From contig NZ_CP006850.1 of the NCBI RefSeq assembly GCF_000523235.1, positions 7,068,001 through 7,132,000 of the forward strand: 64,000 bases of DNA, read 5' to 3'. Positions 1 through 9,173 of this stretch are shown here, piece after piece; within the stretch, counting starts at the first letter, position 1, and every line of letters starts with the position of its first letter. The notes beneath the pieces were generated by a model. It saw nothing but the letters and a program-made list of their open reading frames with translations. It was not told the origin of the DNA and did no database searches. A program made the translations under genes and the position numbers. This DNA is from Nocardia nova SH22a (GTDB lineage: Bacteria > Actinomycetota > Actinomycetes > Mycobacteriales > Mycobacteriaceae).

Positions 1-486
1 GAGGCGGCGCCGCAGTCCGACCGGACCGAACCGGACGGTCACGCCGCCGACGGCACCGGCACCGCGGAGAAGGCCGCCCGGGTATCGGATCGTTACGGAT
101 CCGCACCGCGCCGCAATCGCCGCTGGATTCCGATCGCGCTCGGTATCGTGGTGGTGATCGCCGGGCTGATCGTCGCCTACGTGGGGTATCGGCAGTACGG
201 ACCCAAGGATATCCAGCCCGATCAACTCGGTTACGACCTCGTCGACAATTCCACCGTCACGGTGCACTTCAAGGTGACCCGCAAACATCCCGAACAGCCG
301 GTGGTCTGCGTGGTGCGGGGTATGGACACCGAGGGCAGCGAGGTCGGCCGCCGCGAGGTCCTGGTGCCCGGCTCCGACAGTGGCACCGTCGAGTTGAACA
401 CGACCGTCAAAACCACCTCCCGGCCCGCCAACGGCAATATCTACGGTTGCAGCGGCGAGGTACCGCCCTATCTGAGGGCGGGCTGA
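1..486 (+). CDS. DUF4307 domain membrane protein (5' partial)
   Basis: The reading frame is open from the first base, so the start lies outside the window. About 50 hydrophilic residues rich in Ala, Asp and Arg come first, then one membrane segment (IALGIVVVIAGLIVAYVGY, bases about 133-189), then about 95 residues of extracytoplasmic beta-rich domain with a single Cys pair (VVCVV and YGCSGEV). This layout and the position just upstream of greA fit the DUF4307 family (Rv1081c in M. tuberculosis, recalled). Function is unknown. GTG at 148 would cut through the membrane segment and is not the start. Confidence 0.8.
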   Translation, partial: EAAPQSDRTEPDGHAADGTGTAEKAARVSDRYGSAPRRNRRWIPIALGIVVVIAGLIVAYVGYRQYGPKDIQPDQLGYDLVDNSTVTVHFKVTRKHPEQPVVCVVRGMDTEGSEVGRREVLVPGSDSGTVELNTTVKTTSRPANGNIYGCSGEVPPYLRAG

Positions 487-764
487 CACCCCCGTAATCA
501 AGGCTTCTACCTGCACATATCCAATTCGTGCTAGAATGGCGCGAACACGGTTCCGGACGCTCGGAGCCGTGTTTGCTGCATTGACGGCCAGCGCTGCCGG
601 GTCCCGGGCACACAATGTCCGCGACACCGTCGGGGTTCGAGGAACATCCCCCCGGATCGCTCTAGCCGTCGACCGTTGCTGTGCGCGCACGCGTGTGTAC
701 GCGCACCGGGAACGGGCATTACGGACCCCGGCGCGCCGGGAACAACTACTAGGGAGTGATCGAG
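487..764 (+). promoter_or_regulatory. greA upstream region with candidate promoter
   Basis: No convincing gene is present here. A TAGAAT hexamer at 532-537 is a plausible -10 box, with no good -35. If used, it gives a leader of about 220 nt containing a GTGCGCG/CGCGCAC hairpin (681-687 with 700-706). The ribosome binding site AGGGAG at 751-756 serves greA. Confidence 0.3.
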
Positions 765-1259
765 ATGACTGAGACGCAAGTGACCTGGCTCACACCGGAG
801 TCGCATGAGAGGCTCAAGGGCGAACTCGACGCGCTCATTGCCAATCGTCCGGTCATCGCGGCCGAGATCAACGAACGCCGCGAAGAAGGCGACCTCAAGG
901 AGAACGGCGGCTACCACGCCGCCCGCGAGGAGCAGGGCCAGCAGGAGGCCCGTATCCGGCAGCTCCAGGAACTGCTCAACAACGCCAAGGTCGGCGTGGC
1001 GCCGACCAAGTCGGGCGTCGCGCTGCCGGGCTCGGTCGTGAAGGTCTACTACGACGGTGACGAAACCGACACCGAGACCTTCCTGATCGCGACCCGTGAG
1101 GAAGGTCTCGGCGGTAACGATCTGGAGACCTACTCACCCAGCTCGCCGCTGGGCGGTGCGCTGATCGACGCCAAGGTCGGCGAGACCCGCGAATACCGCC
1201 TGCCCAACGGCAACATGATGAAGGTGACCCTGGTCAGCGCGGAGCCGTACCACAGCTGA
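765..1259 (+). CDS. greA: Transcription elongation factor GreA
   Basis: GreA rescues backtracked RNA polymerase by stimulating its intrinsic transcript cleavage through the secondary channel. The 164-residue protein has the usual layout: an N-terminal antiparallel coiled coil with an acidic tip ([20 protein letters not shown]) and a C-terminal FKBP-like domain (from about residue 85), with the ending [17 protein letters not shown] 765 is chosen over the in-frame GTG 756 because AGGGAG at 751-756 is 8 nt before it. The length matches actinobacterial GreA. It follows the DUF4307 gene on the same strand and ends at a strong hairpin. Confidence 0.97.
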   Translation: MTETQVTWLTPESHERLKGELDALIANRPVIAAEINERREEGDLKENGGYHAAREEQGQQEARIRQLQELLNNAKVGVAPTKSGVALPGSVVKVYYDGDETDTETFLIATREEGLGGNDLETYSPSSPLGGALIDAKVGETREYRLPNGNMMKVTLVSAEPYHS

Positions 1260-1315
1260 CCCGGCTCGGCCGGGTCGGCAGCAGCCCGGCCGCACGCCAC
1301 AATCCCACCGAACGA

Positions 1316-1349
1316 CGAATGGCCGTACCGATTCCGGTACGGCCATTCG
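1316..1349. terminator. Hairpin terminator between greA and metB
   Basis: A perfect 15-bp inverted repeat (CGAATGGCCGTACCG and its complement) with a 4-nt loop lies between the converging ends of greA and metB. It can act in both directions. There is no long U tract, as is usual in actinomycetes. Confidence 0.85.
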
Positions 1350-1360
1350 CTCATCGGGTG

Positions 1361-2509
1361 TTATCCCAGCGCCCGCTCCACATCGGCGAGCAGATCGCTG
1401 ATGTCCTCGATGCCGACCGACAGCCGCACCAGATCGGCGGGCACCTCGAGTTCGGAGCCCTCGGTCGAGGCGTGCGTCATCGCACCGGGATGTTCGATCA
1501 GCGATTCCACTCCGCCCAGCGATTCGGCGAGGGTGAAGATCTTCGTGCGCGCGCAGAAGTCCAGCGCCGCCTGACGGCCACCGGCCAGGCGCACCGAGAT
1601 CATGCCGCCGAAACGGCGCATCTGCTTGACCGCGACGGGATTACCGGGATGCTCGGGCAGGCCGGGATAGATGACCTGCGCGATCGCCGAGTGATCGGCG
1701 AGGAATCCGGCCAGCGTCTCGGCATTGTCGCAGTGCCGATCCATCCGCAGCGCAAGGGTTTTGATACCGCGCAGGGTGAGGAAGGCATCGGTGGGGCCGG
1801 GTACCGCACCGGCGCCGTTCTGCAGGAAGGCGAAGGCCGTGTCGAGTTCGGCGTCGTCGGTGATCACCGCACCGCCGACGACATCGGAATGCCCGCCGAG
1901 GTATTTCGTGGTGGAGTGCAGCACGATGTCCGCGCCGAGCAGCAGCGGCTGCTGCAGGTACGGGGACGCGAAGGTGTTGTCCACCACCAGTTTCGCGCCG
2001 CCGCCGTGGGCGACGTCGGCCAGCGTCGCGATGTCGCCGATATTGAGCAGCGGGTTGGTGGGCGTCTCGATCCACACCAGTTTGGTGTTGGGGCGCAACG
2101 CGTTTCGCACGGCATCCGGATCGGAGACCGGCGCCACGGAGTATTCGATACCCCACTGGGTGAATACCTTGTCGATCAACCGGAAGGTGCCGCCGTAGGC
2201 GTCGTTCGGGATCACCAGATGATCGCCGGGCCGCAGACACGCGCGCAGCACACAGTCGGTGGCGGCCATCCCAGAGGAGAAGGCCCGCCCGTACCGTCCC
2301 GATTCCAGCGCGGCCAGATTGGCCTCCAGCGCGGTCCGGGTCGGGTTACCGGTGCGGGCGTACTCGAAGCCGCTGCGCAGTCCGCCCACGCCGTCCTGGG
2401 CGAAGGTGGAACTGGCGTAGATCGGCACGTTCACCGCGCCGGTCTGCGGATCGGGATCGTATCCGGCGTGCACGGCTCGTGTGGAGAACCCCAGCTGATC
2501 GTCGGTCAT
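1361..2509 (-). CDS. metB: Cystathionine gamma-synthase
   Basis: This PLP enzyme joins an acylated homoserine and cysteine into cystathionine (transsulfuration towards methionine). It has 382 residues. The PLP lysine is K202 in HSTTKYLGGHSD, preceded by the cofactor-binding VVDNTFASPY. The motifs YARTGNPTR and SSGMAA are typical of the Cys/Met metabolism family. MetB is preferred over cystathionine gamma-lyase because of the neighbours: cbs is close by on the same strand and M. tuberculosis has metB at this position (recalled). The two activities are hard to tell apart from sequence alone. Confidence 0.9.
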   Translation of the reverse strand: MTDDQLGFSTRAVHAGYDPDPQTGAVNVPIYASSTFAQDGVGGLRSGFEYARTGNPTRTALEANLAALESGRYGRAFSSGMAATDCVLRACLRPGDHLVIPNDAYGGTFRLIDKVFTQWGIEYSVAPVSDPDAVRNALRPNTKLVWIETPTNPLLNIGDIATLADVAHGGGAKLVVDNTFASPYLQQPLLLGADIVLHSTTKYLGGHSDVVGGAVITDDAELDTAFAFLQNGAGAVPGPTDAFLTLRGIKTLALRMDRHCDNAETLAGFLADHSAIAQVIYPGLPEHPGNPVAVKQMRRFGGMISVRLAGGRQAALDFCARTKIFTLAESLGGVESLIEHPGAMTHASTEGSELEVPADLVRLSVGIEDISDLLADVERALG

Positions 2510-2614
2510 GCAGAACAGCCTAGAACTGCGCGTTTCGGCGCCCGGACGCGGGAACCCCGCTCACCGGAGAATGTGAGCGGGGTCATCGCGGAACGGATGC
2601 GCACGGTCGCGGAC

Positions 2615-3241
2615 TCAGTACGCCGAGTTGACGTTGTCCATCGAGCCGTAGCGGTGCGCGGCGTAGTTGCACGCGGCGACGATGTTGGCGACCGGATCCC
2701 AGACGTCCCAGGAGGTGCCGTCGACGTGGTACGCATCGAAGGTCGGGTCGATGACCTGCAGCAGGCCCTTGGACGGGATGCCGTTCATGGCGTTGATGTC
2801 GTAGAGGTTGATCGCCTGGGTGTTGCCCGAGGACTCCCGCATGATGTTGCGGTAGATGCCGTCGTAGCTGCCCGGGATGCCGTGGGCGGCCATGATGTCG
2901 AGTGCGTTGTGGATCCAGCCGTCGAGGTTGTCCGGGTAGACCGGAGCGGGCGGCGGCGGGGGCTGGACCGGCTCGGGAGCGGGCATGGGCGCCGGGATGG
3001 CCACGGCGGGGGCGACGGGAGCGGCGGGCGCGGCCGGGGCGGGCGCGGCGGCGGCAGGCGTAGCGGGCTGGGTCTTCTCGGCGGGCGCGGTGAGCGTGGA
3101 GGCCAACGCGACCGGCTTCACATCGTCGCTCTTGTGCCCACCGGCAGTGGTGATGGCAGCAAAGGCGGCGAGTGCCAGGGTGGCGGATCCGGCGGTGCGC
3201 GCGACCGCCTTGGCTCTACTGCTCCTGATGGACTTCGACAT
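2615..3241 (-). CDS. Secreted SLT-type lytic transglycosylase
   Basis: 208 residues. A signal sequence with a basic start (MSKSIRSSRAKAVAR) and Ala-rich core leads into an Ala/Pro-rich linker (about residues 50-100), then a compact SLT-like domain. The catalytic Glu is E136 in RNIMRESSGN; SKGLLQVIDPTF and the C-terminal NIVAACNYAAHRYGS match the fold. It should cleave peptidoglycan glycan strands outside the membrane. It occupies the place where M. tuberculosis carries pra (recalled), between metB and cbs. The start has no clear Shine-Dalgarno, and a long structured leader precedes it. Confidence 0.85.
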   Translation of the reverse strand: MSKSIRSSRAKAVARTAGSATLALAAFAAITTAGGHKSDDVKPVALASTLTAPAEKTQPATPAAAAPAPAAPAAPVAPAVAIPAPMPAPEPVQPPPPPAPVYPDNLDGWIHNALDIMAAHGIPGSYDGIYRNIMRESSGNTQAINLYDINAMNGIPSKGLLQVIDPTFDAYHVDGTSWDVWDPVANIVAACNYAAHRYGSMDNVNSAY

Positions 3242-3680
3242 TCGATGTATCCCTATTCGTGGTGGTCGGCCTCGTGGTGCGGGGGCCTCGGTGGCGTTTC
3301 GCGGGCAGCACGAACCAGGGCGGGCTCGTCCGAGCTCACCTCGTGCTGCATGCTTCGATATGAAGCGGCGGGATCCGCCGCGTTCGGTATCCGGCTACCG
3401 GATGCCGCCGCCGGGTGGCCCGGCGGCTACGCGCGGAGTCGTGGCGGCCGTGACGGGGTACGGCGAGACCGGCAAGCCCGTGGGCAACTCCGGTTCGTTC
3501 GCATTCCGCATGACGTTCGACGACTCCTCGTATGACTCAGACTCGATGTCTGACAACCAACGAGGTCACAGGATGATGTCGGAAGGTGAACGTAAACTTA
3601 ACTAGAGATGAACAACGAGTTCTTTTACTCGCGTTTTACCTCGACGCACATCGAAACCGTGCAGCTGACCTGGGGATCTT
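3242..3680 (-). promoter_or_regulatory. Structured leader of the SLT gene (four hairpins)
   Basis: No gene is seen here. Read on the minus strand, four perfect inverted repeats follow one another: 3427-3407 (GCCGCCGGG arms, 3-nt loop), 3403-3389 (ATCCGG arms, 3-nt loop), 3381-3365 (GCGGCGG arms, 3-nt loop) and 3349-3305 (GCAGCACGA arms around a 27-nt insert with a nested CTCG/CGAG). About 60 nt separate the last stem from the ATG. I could not fit it to the c-di-AMP (ydaO) riboswitch often found before actinobacterial wall hydrolase genes. The strands are symmetric, so an RNA element is an inference. Confidence 0.4.
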
Positions 3681-3762
3681 CTTGTCACGGCAGAGTGCTG
3701 CGCGTCACAGAAAAATAACGCGTGTCGTTGCAAAGTTGGGCGAATTGTCCGTTTTTACCTAG

Positions 3763-3803
3763 GTTCGGCAACTGTTCGGTAACGATCGATATCGTTCGGT
3801 AAC
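3763..3803. repeat. Three GTTCGGYAAC direct repeats
   Basis: GTTCGGCAAC (3763-3772), GTTCGGTAAC (3774-3783) and GTTCGGTAAC (3794-3803) lie head to tail with offsets of 11 and 20 bp. The 20-bp offset places the two identical copies on one face of the helix. They sit more than 500 bp upstream of the SLT gene. They could be regulator half-sites; the protein is unknown. Confidence 0.4.
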
Positions 3804-3880
3804 CGTCGGCCGGAAACCTCCGATATCGCCTTTTCGGCAGTCGGTCGCGCTCGCGATTCCGCTGCATTCCCACAGACGAG

Positions 3881-3915
3881 TGCGCCCGGCCGACCGAGAC
3901 GGTCGGCCGGGCGCA
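3881..3915 (-). terminator. Terminator of cbs
   Basis: A perfect 15-bp inverted repeat (TGCGCCCGGCCGACC arms) with a GAGAC loop starts 15 bases beyond the cbs stop codon. Confidence 0.85.
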
Positions 3916-3930
3916 CCCCGGTAACGGATA

Positions 3931-5325
<1,395 letters not shown>

Positions 5326-5412
5326 AGCTATATGGTCGCAGAGCGCGATATACGCCTTGACATTGGCACACCGCGTGGTTTCGGCGAGGCGAAACGACCG
5401 GCCTCCATTACT

Positions 5413-5880
5413 ATGCGGTGCGTGAGGATGCCGAAGACAACCCGCGCCGCCGCAGTCGTGGCCGGGATCGTCGGGGCCGCGACCGCTATCGGGTCAGCCT
5501 CGGCCAACGCACAGACAGTCGAATTCCCCCAGACACCGAGCCTGTTCTACGGCGGATTGTGCGGAGGCAGTATCCGGACGTGGGCCGATACCAGCCCCGA
5601 CTATCCGGGCCGCGCGGTCCTCAACGTGCAGGCGCTGCCGATCCAGGGAGTGGGGCCGGGCCAGTATCCGCTGGCGCCACTGTGCAATGTCGATACCACC
5701 GTCGCCTGGCGCAACGTGAACACCGGCGCCGCCGGTGAGTACAAACTCAATGTCGTCTCCGGCATCTACGGCAGCATCCTGTACGCGAGCTTCCAGGACA
5801 CCGGGGCCGGGCACATCGAGGTGACGGTCACCACGAACAACCTCAGCGTTCCCGCGCACGGGGCATTCGACGTAGGCTGA
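5413..5880 (+). CDS. Small secreted protein of unknown function
   Basis: 155 residues. A signal peptide (RMPKTTRAAAVVAGIVGAAT) ends at a likely ANA-Q cleavage site, leaving a mature domain of about 120 residues with two Cys (GLCGGS and PLCNVD) and a beta-rich pattern ending in GAFDVG. The product is exported, probably as a small beta-sandwich held by one disulfide. I do not recognise the family. ATG 5413 or ATG 5428 could be the start; neither has a well-placed ribosome binding site. The frame is open far upstream, but that part is antisense to cbs and is not coding. Confidence 0.65.
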   Translation: MRCVRMPKTTRAAAVVAGIVGAATAIGSASANAQTVEFPQTPSLFYGGLCGGSIRTWADTSPDYPGRAVLNVQALPIQGVGPGQYPLAPLCNVDTTVAWRNVNTGAAGEYKLNVVSGIYGSILYASFQDTGAGHIEVTVTTNNLSVPAHGAFDVG

Positions 5881-5908
5881 ATTTTTGGCCTCCGCTTCGC
5901 TCCGGCGG

Positions 5909-6002
5909 GTTTCGCGGCCCCTGAGTCTCGCCGATCGGGCACCGCTGCTTGCTCCTTCGTCGCCTACGCAGCGGCACCCGATCGGCGAGACGGCCGCGAA
6001 AC
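5909..6002. repeat. REP-like composite palindrome
   Basis: Outer arms GTTTCGCGGCC/GGCCGCGAAAC are perfect (11 bp). After a 5-nt left-side bulge come inner arms of 24 bp that pair at 22 positions (5925-5948 with 5968-5991), around a 19-nt loop. It sits between two plus-strand genes and could fold as an RNA hairpin or be a dispersed palindromic element. No second copy was seen in the window. Confidence 0.7.
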
Positions 6003-6182
6003 CACCCAGTCGAACTACCTCGGAAACGCTTTCAGCGTGCCGGGGCGCGTTGGGTGGGTGAAGTCACCTTCTGGGGTTCGAGCTTGCCGGGATAATCGTC
6101 ATGCCCGTGCGCTCAGGCACCGGGCAGGGTGTCGACGCGCCGGTCGGCATGCAACGCAGGAGACCAGGGTCGGAGGTGTGCG

Positions 6183-7052
6183 GTGACTTCCAGGACGTGG
6201 CGCACGATTGCGGCGAGTGCGGCTGCCGCGGTGGCGGTCGGTTCCGGCGCGGGTACCGCGGGCTGGGCGACCTACCGGCTGTTGATGTCGCAGGCACGGG
6301 CCGCGCGCACGGTGATCGGCCGTGACACCTCCAAGCCGCCCGAGGCCGACGGCGTGTACACCCGTGGGTGCGCCGCCCCCGAATCGTGGCGTGCGGGCGT
6401 CCCATTCGACATCCATCTGATGATCTTCGGTGATTCCACCGCCGCAGGAGTCGGCTGCGCGAATGCCGAACAGGTGCCCGGCGTGCTGATCGCCCGCGGC
6501 CTGGCAGATGCCACCGGATCGCGAATCCGCTCGAGCACCAAGGCGATATCGGGCGCCACCTCCAAGGGCCTGGCCGGGCAGGTGGACGCCATGTTCATCG
6601 CGGGGCCGCCCCCGGATGTCGCGGTGATCATGGTCGGCGCCAACGACGTCACCAAGAAGCACTCGATCGCCCGCTCGGCGCAACGCCTGCGCAGCGCCGT
6701 CGCGCGCCTGCGCGAGGCGAATGCTCTGGTGGTCGTCGCGACCTGTCCCGACCTCGGCACCGTCGCCGCCATCCCCCAGCCGCTGAGCACGGTGGTGCAT
6801 CGCTGGAGCGCGCGCTTGGCCCACGCACAGGCCGGCGCCGTCCGGTCGGCCGGTGGCATCACCGTGGCGATGGGCGATCTCCTCGGCCACGACTTCCGCA
6901 GCACACCAGAGGTCCTGTTCTCCGCCGACGGTTTCCATCCCTCCGCCGCCGGTTACGCCTTGGCCGCCGAGCACATCCTCCCGGCCGTGCTCACCGGCCT
7001 GGGCCTCGATCCCCCCGTCCCGTCGATGACGGCGGCCCAGCAGCCCCACTGA
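6183..7052 (+). CDS. SGNH/GDSL-family hydrolase, membrane-anchored or secreted
   Basis: 289 residues with an N-terminal hydrophobic segment (about 8-34) and an SGNH hydrolase domain. Block I is FGDSTAAG with nucleophile S85, block III is VGANDV, and block V is DGFHPS with the catalytic Asp/His pair. It probably deacylates an ester outside the membrane; the substrate is unknown. GTG 6183 is chosen because CGGAGG at 6171-6176 precedes it. It corresponds in position to Rv1075c (recalled), next to the FadA3-type thiolase. Confidence 0.85.
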   Translation: MTSRTWRTIAASAAAAVAVGSGAGTAGWATYRLLMSQARAARTVIGRDTSKPPEADGVYTRGCAAPESWRAGVPFDIHLMIFGDSTAAGVGCANAEQVPGVLIARGLADATGSRIRSSTKAISGATSKGLAGQVDAMFIAGPPPDVAVIMVGANDVTKKHSIARSAQRLRSAVARLREANALVVVATCPDLGTVAAIPQPLSTVVHRWSARLAHAQAGAVRSAGGITVAMGDLLGHDFRSTPEVLFSADGFHPSAAGYALAAEHILPAVLTGLGLDPPVPSMTAAQQPH

Positions 7053-7092
7053 CCGGAACACCGTGGACCCAACACACCACCGGGTGTTCCGG
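7053..7092 (+). terminator. Hairpin after the SGNH hydrolase gene
   Basis: CCGGAACACC (7053-7062) and GGTGTTCCGG (7083-7092) form a perfect 10-bp stem directly after the stop codon, with a 20-nt loop. Confidence 0.6.
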
Positions 7093-7191
7093 ACCACAGC
7101 CCCCCGACGTAGATTCGAGGGGAATTTGTCGTACTTGTGTACCGAAACGATCGCCCTGATTGTTTCGGCGCCCACCCAATAAGGAGTCCTC

Positions 7192-8412
7192 ATGCCAGAG
7201 GCCGTCATCGTCTCGTTCGCCCGCTCGCCGATCGGCCGCGCGGGCAAGGGTTCGCTGGTGAGCATGCGCCCGGACGACCTTGCCACCCAGATGGTCCGCG
7301 CCGCCCTGGACAAGGTTCCGGCGCTGAACCCCGCCGACATCGACGATCTGATGCTCGGTTGCGGTCAGCCCGGCGGCGAGGCCGGATTCAACATGGCCAA
7401 GGTGGTGGCCACCCAGCTCGGCTACGACTTCCTGCCGGGCGTCACCCTCAACCGGTACTGCTCGTCGTCGCTGCAGACCACCCGGATGGCACTGCACGCC
7501 ATCAAGGCCGGTGAGGGCGATGTGTTCATCTCCGCCGGTGTGGAGACCGTGTCCCGGTTCCCGAAGGGCACCTCCGACGGCTGGCCCGACACCCACAACG
7601 ACAAGTTCGGCGAGGCCGAGGCCCGGACCGCCAAGCGCGCCGAGGGCGGCTCGGACGGCTGGGCCGACCCGCGCGAGGGCGGCGATCTGCCCGACGTCTA
7701 CATCGCGATGGGCCAGACCGCCGAGAACGTCGCCCAGTTCACCGGCATCTCGCGTGAGGACCAGGACCACTGGGGCGTGCGGTCGCAGAACCGTGCGGAG
7801 GAGGCCATCAAGGCCGGTTTCTTCGAGCGGGAGATCACCCCGGTGACCCTGCCCGACGGCACCGTCGTCTCCACCGACGACGGCCCGCGTCCCGGCACCA
7901 CCTACGAGAAGATCTCGCAGCTCAAGCCGGTCTTCCGCCCCGACGGCACCATCACCGCCGGTAACGCCTGCCCGCTGAACGACGGCGCCGCCGCCCTGGT
8001 GATCATGAGCGACACCAAGGCCAAGGAGCTGGGCCTGACCCCGCTGGCGCGCATCGTGTCCACCGGCGTGTCCGGTCTGTCGCCGGAGATCATGGGCCTG
8101 GGCCCGATCGAGGCCGTGCGCAAGGCGCTGAAGATCGCGGGCAAGACCATCGACGACATCGATCTCTACGAGATCAACGAGGCCTTCGCCGTGCAGGTGC
8201 TGGGTTCGGCCCGCGAGCTGAACATGGACCTGGACAAGCTGAACATCTCCGGCGGCGCGATCGCCCTGGGCCACCCGTTCGGTATGACCGGCGCCCGCAT
8301 CACCGCCACCCTGATCAACAACCTCCAGACCCAGGACAAGCAGTTCGGTCTGGAGACCATGTGTGTGGGCGGCGGCCAGGGCATGGCGATGGTCATCGAG
8401 CGCCTGAGCTAG
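7192..8412 (+). CDS. Acetyl-CoA acetyltransferase / 3-ketoacyl-CoA thiolase (FadA3-like)
   Basis: This thiolase performs thiolytic cleavage of 3-ketoacyl-CoA or the reverse condensation. It has 406 residues. The acyl-enzyme Cys is C90 in NRYCSSSLQTT, the catalytic His lies in GHPFGMTGAR, and the second Cys is in CVGGGQGMA near the C-terminus. NEAFAVQ is the usual thiolase motif. The N-terminus MPEAVIVSFARSPIGRAGKG resembles M. tuberculosis FadA3 (recalled), which also lies here. AAGGAG at 7181-7186 is an excellent ribosome binding site. A CCGAAAC/GTTTCGG inverted repeat (7142-7168) just upstream could be an operator. Confidence 0.92.
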   Translation: MPEAVIVSFARSPIGRAGKGSLVSMRPDDLATQMVRAALDKVPALNPADIDDLMLGCGQPGGEAGFNMAKVVATQLGYDFLPGVTLNRYCSSSLQTTRMALHAIKAGEGDVFISAGVETVSRFPKGTSDGWPDTHNDKFGEAEARTAKRAEGGSDGWADPREGGDLPDVYIAMGQTAENVAQFTGISREDQDHWGVRSQNRAEEAIKAGFFEREITPVTLPDGTVVSTDDGPRPGTTYEKISQLKPVFRPDGTITAGNACPLNDGAAALVIMSDTKAKELGLTPLARIVSTGVSGLSPEIMGLGPIEAVRKALKIAGKTIDDIDLYEINEAFAVQVLGSARELNMDLDKLNISGGAIALGHPFGMTGARITATLINNLQTQDKQFGLETMCVGGGQGMAMVIERLS

Positions 8413-8428
8413 CAGCACGAATCCCGGT

Positions 8429-8461
8429 CGGCCGGTTCGTCACCACGTGACGGACCGGCCG
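8429..8461. terminator. Bidirectional terminator, thiolase/TetR
   Basis: A 15-bp inverted repeat with one G-T mismatch (CGGCCGGTTCGTCAC) and a 3-nt CAC loop lies between two convergent genes. Confidence 0.8.
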
Positions 8462-8484
8462 TCGTGCGTTCGGGGCATCGCCCG

Positions 8485-9066
8485 TCAGCGGCGGAGGCGT
8501 TCCATGGTCGACACGATCGTCGCGGTCAACTCCTCGCGTGCCTCGTCCCGGGACACGCTGCCCAGGGCGGCCGCCGCCGACAGTGCCTCGGCCGCGCCGA
8601 ATATCGCAGTCAGAGTGGGAGTCGGCACCGTACCGCCGTCGACGAACCGCTCCAGAATCGCGCGGCAGCGGCCGAGGTACTTCTCGTCCGATCGGCGCTT
8701 GAAATCGGCGAGTTCCCGTGTTCCCTCGAGGGCTGCGATGACCCCGGCCAGCTCGCGGCCCTGGCCGAGGACGCAGTCGACATGTGATGTCGCGATGGCG
8801 CGGGCATGTGTGGGCAACGACACCTCGGCGGTGTCGACGGCACTGTCCAAGGCCGCTATCTGGCGGGCGTCGTACTCCTCGAACAAGGCGACCAGGAGCG
8901 CCGAACGCGAGGGAAAATGGCTGTACACAACGGGTTTCGTCACCCCGGCGACCTCGGCGAGATGTCCGAGCGTCAGCGCGTCTGCGCCCTCCTCGCGCAC
9001 GATCGTCCATGCCGATGTCACCAGCTGCTCGTAGCGGTTCTCGCGAGCCATCCGCACCCGAGCCAT
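8485..9066 (-). CDS. TetR-family transcriptional repressor
   Basis: 193 residues. The N-terminal helix-turn-helix is typical (ADALTLGHLAEVAGVTKPVVYSHF, about residues 28-51), and the C-terminal all-alpha domain has no recognisable ligand signature. It is divergent from a flavodoxin-fold quinone reductase, with a repeated palindromic site between them, so it very likely represses both itself and that gene. The inducer is unknown; quinones or electrophiles would be typical for such pairs (inference). Confidence 0.92.
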   Translation of the reverse strand: MARVRMARENRYEQLVTSAWTIVREEGADALTLGHLAEVAGVTKPVVYSHFPSRSALLVALFEEYDARQIAALDSAVDTAEVSLPTHARAIATSHVDCVLGQGRELAGVIAALEGTRELADFKRRSDEKYLGRCRAILERFVDGGTVPTPTLTAIFGAAEALSAAAALGSVSRDEAREELTATIVSTMERLRR

Positions 9067-9095
9067 CCCGAGCCCTCCTCTTCTATATACCGTCA

Positions 9096-9132
9096 GTAAC
9101 CTACTAGTGGTAACTTACTCTTGGTAGGTTAC
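9096..9132. promoter_or_regulatory. TetR operator between divergent genes
   Basis: The nonamer GTAACYTAC occurs three times: 9096-9104, 9110-9118, and inverted at 9124-9132. The last two form a 23-bp palindrome with a 5-nt centre (9110-9132). The AT-rich spacing suits divergent promoters. Confidence 0.75.
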
Positions 9133-9173
9133 TTCTGGTACATAGTACTGGCTGTCGAGAGGATCGATCCGTC

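Noticed and set aside
3305..3349. c-di-AMP (ydaO) riboswitch
   Set aside because: The plus strand contains a GAGCTCACCTCG string like the 3' end of ydaO, but the strand is wrong for the SLT gene and the GGGAACCCA-type core is absent.
1319..3535. A 738-codon open frame on the plus strand
   Set aside because: It runs antisense through metB and the SLT gene, is rich in Arg/Gly/His and matches no family; it is a high-GC shadow.
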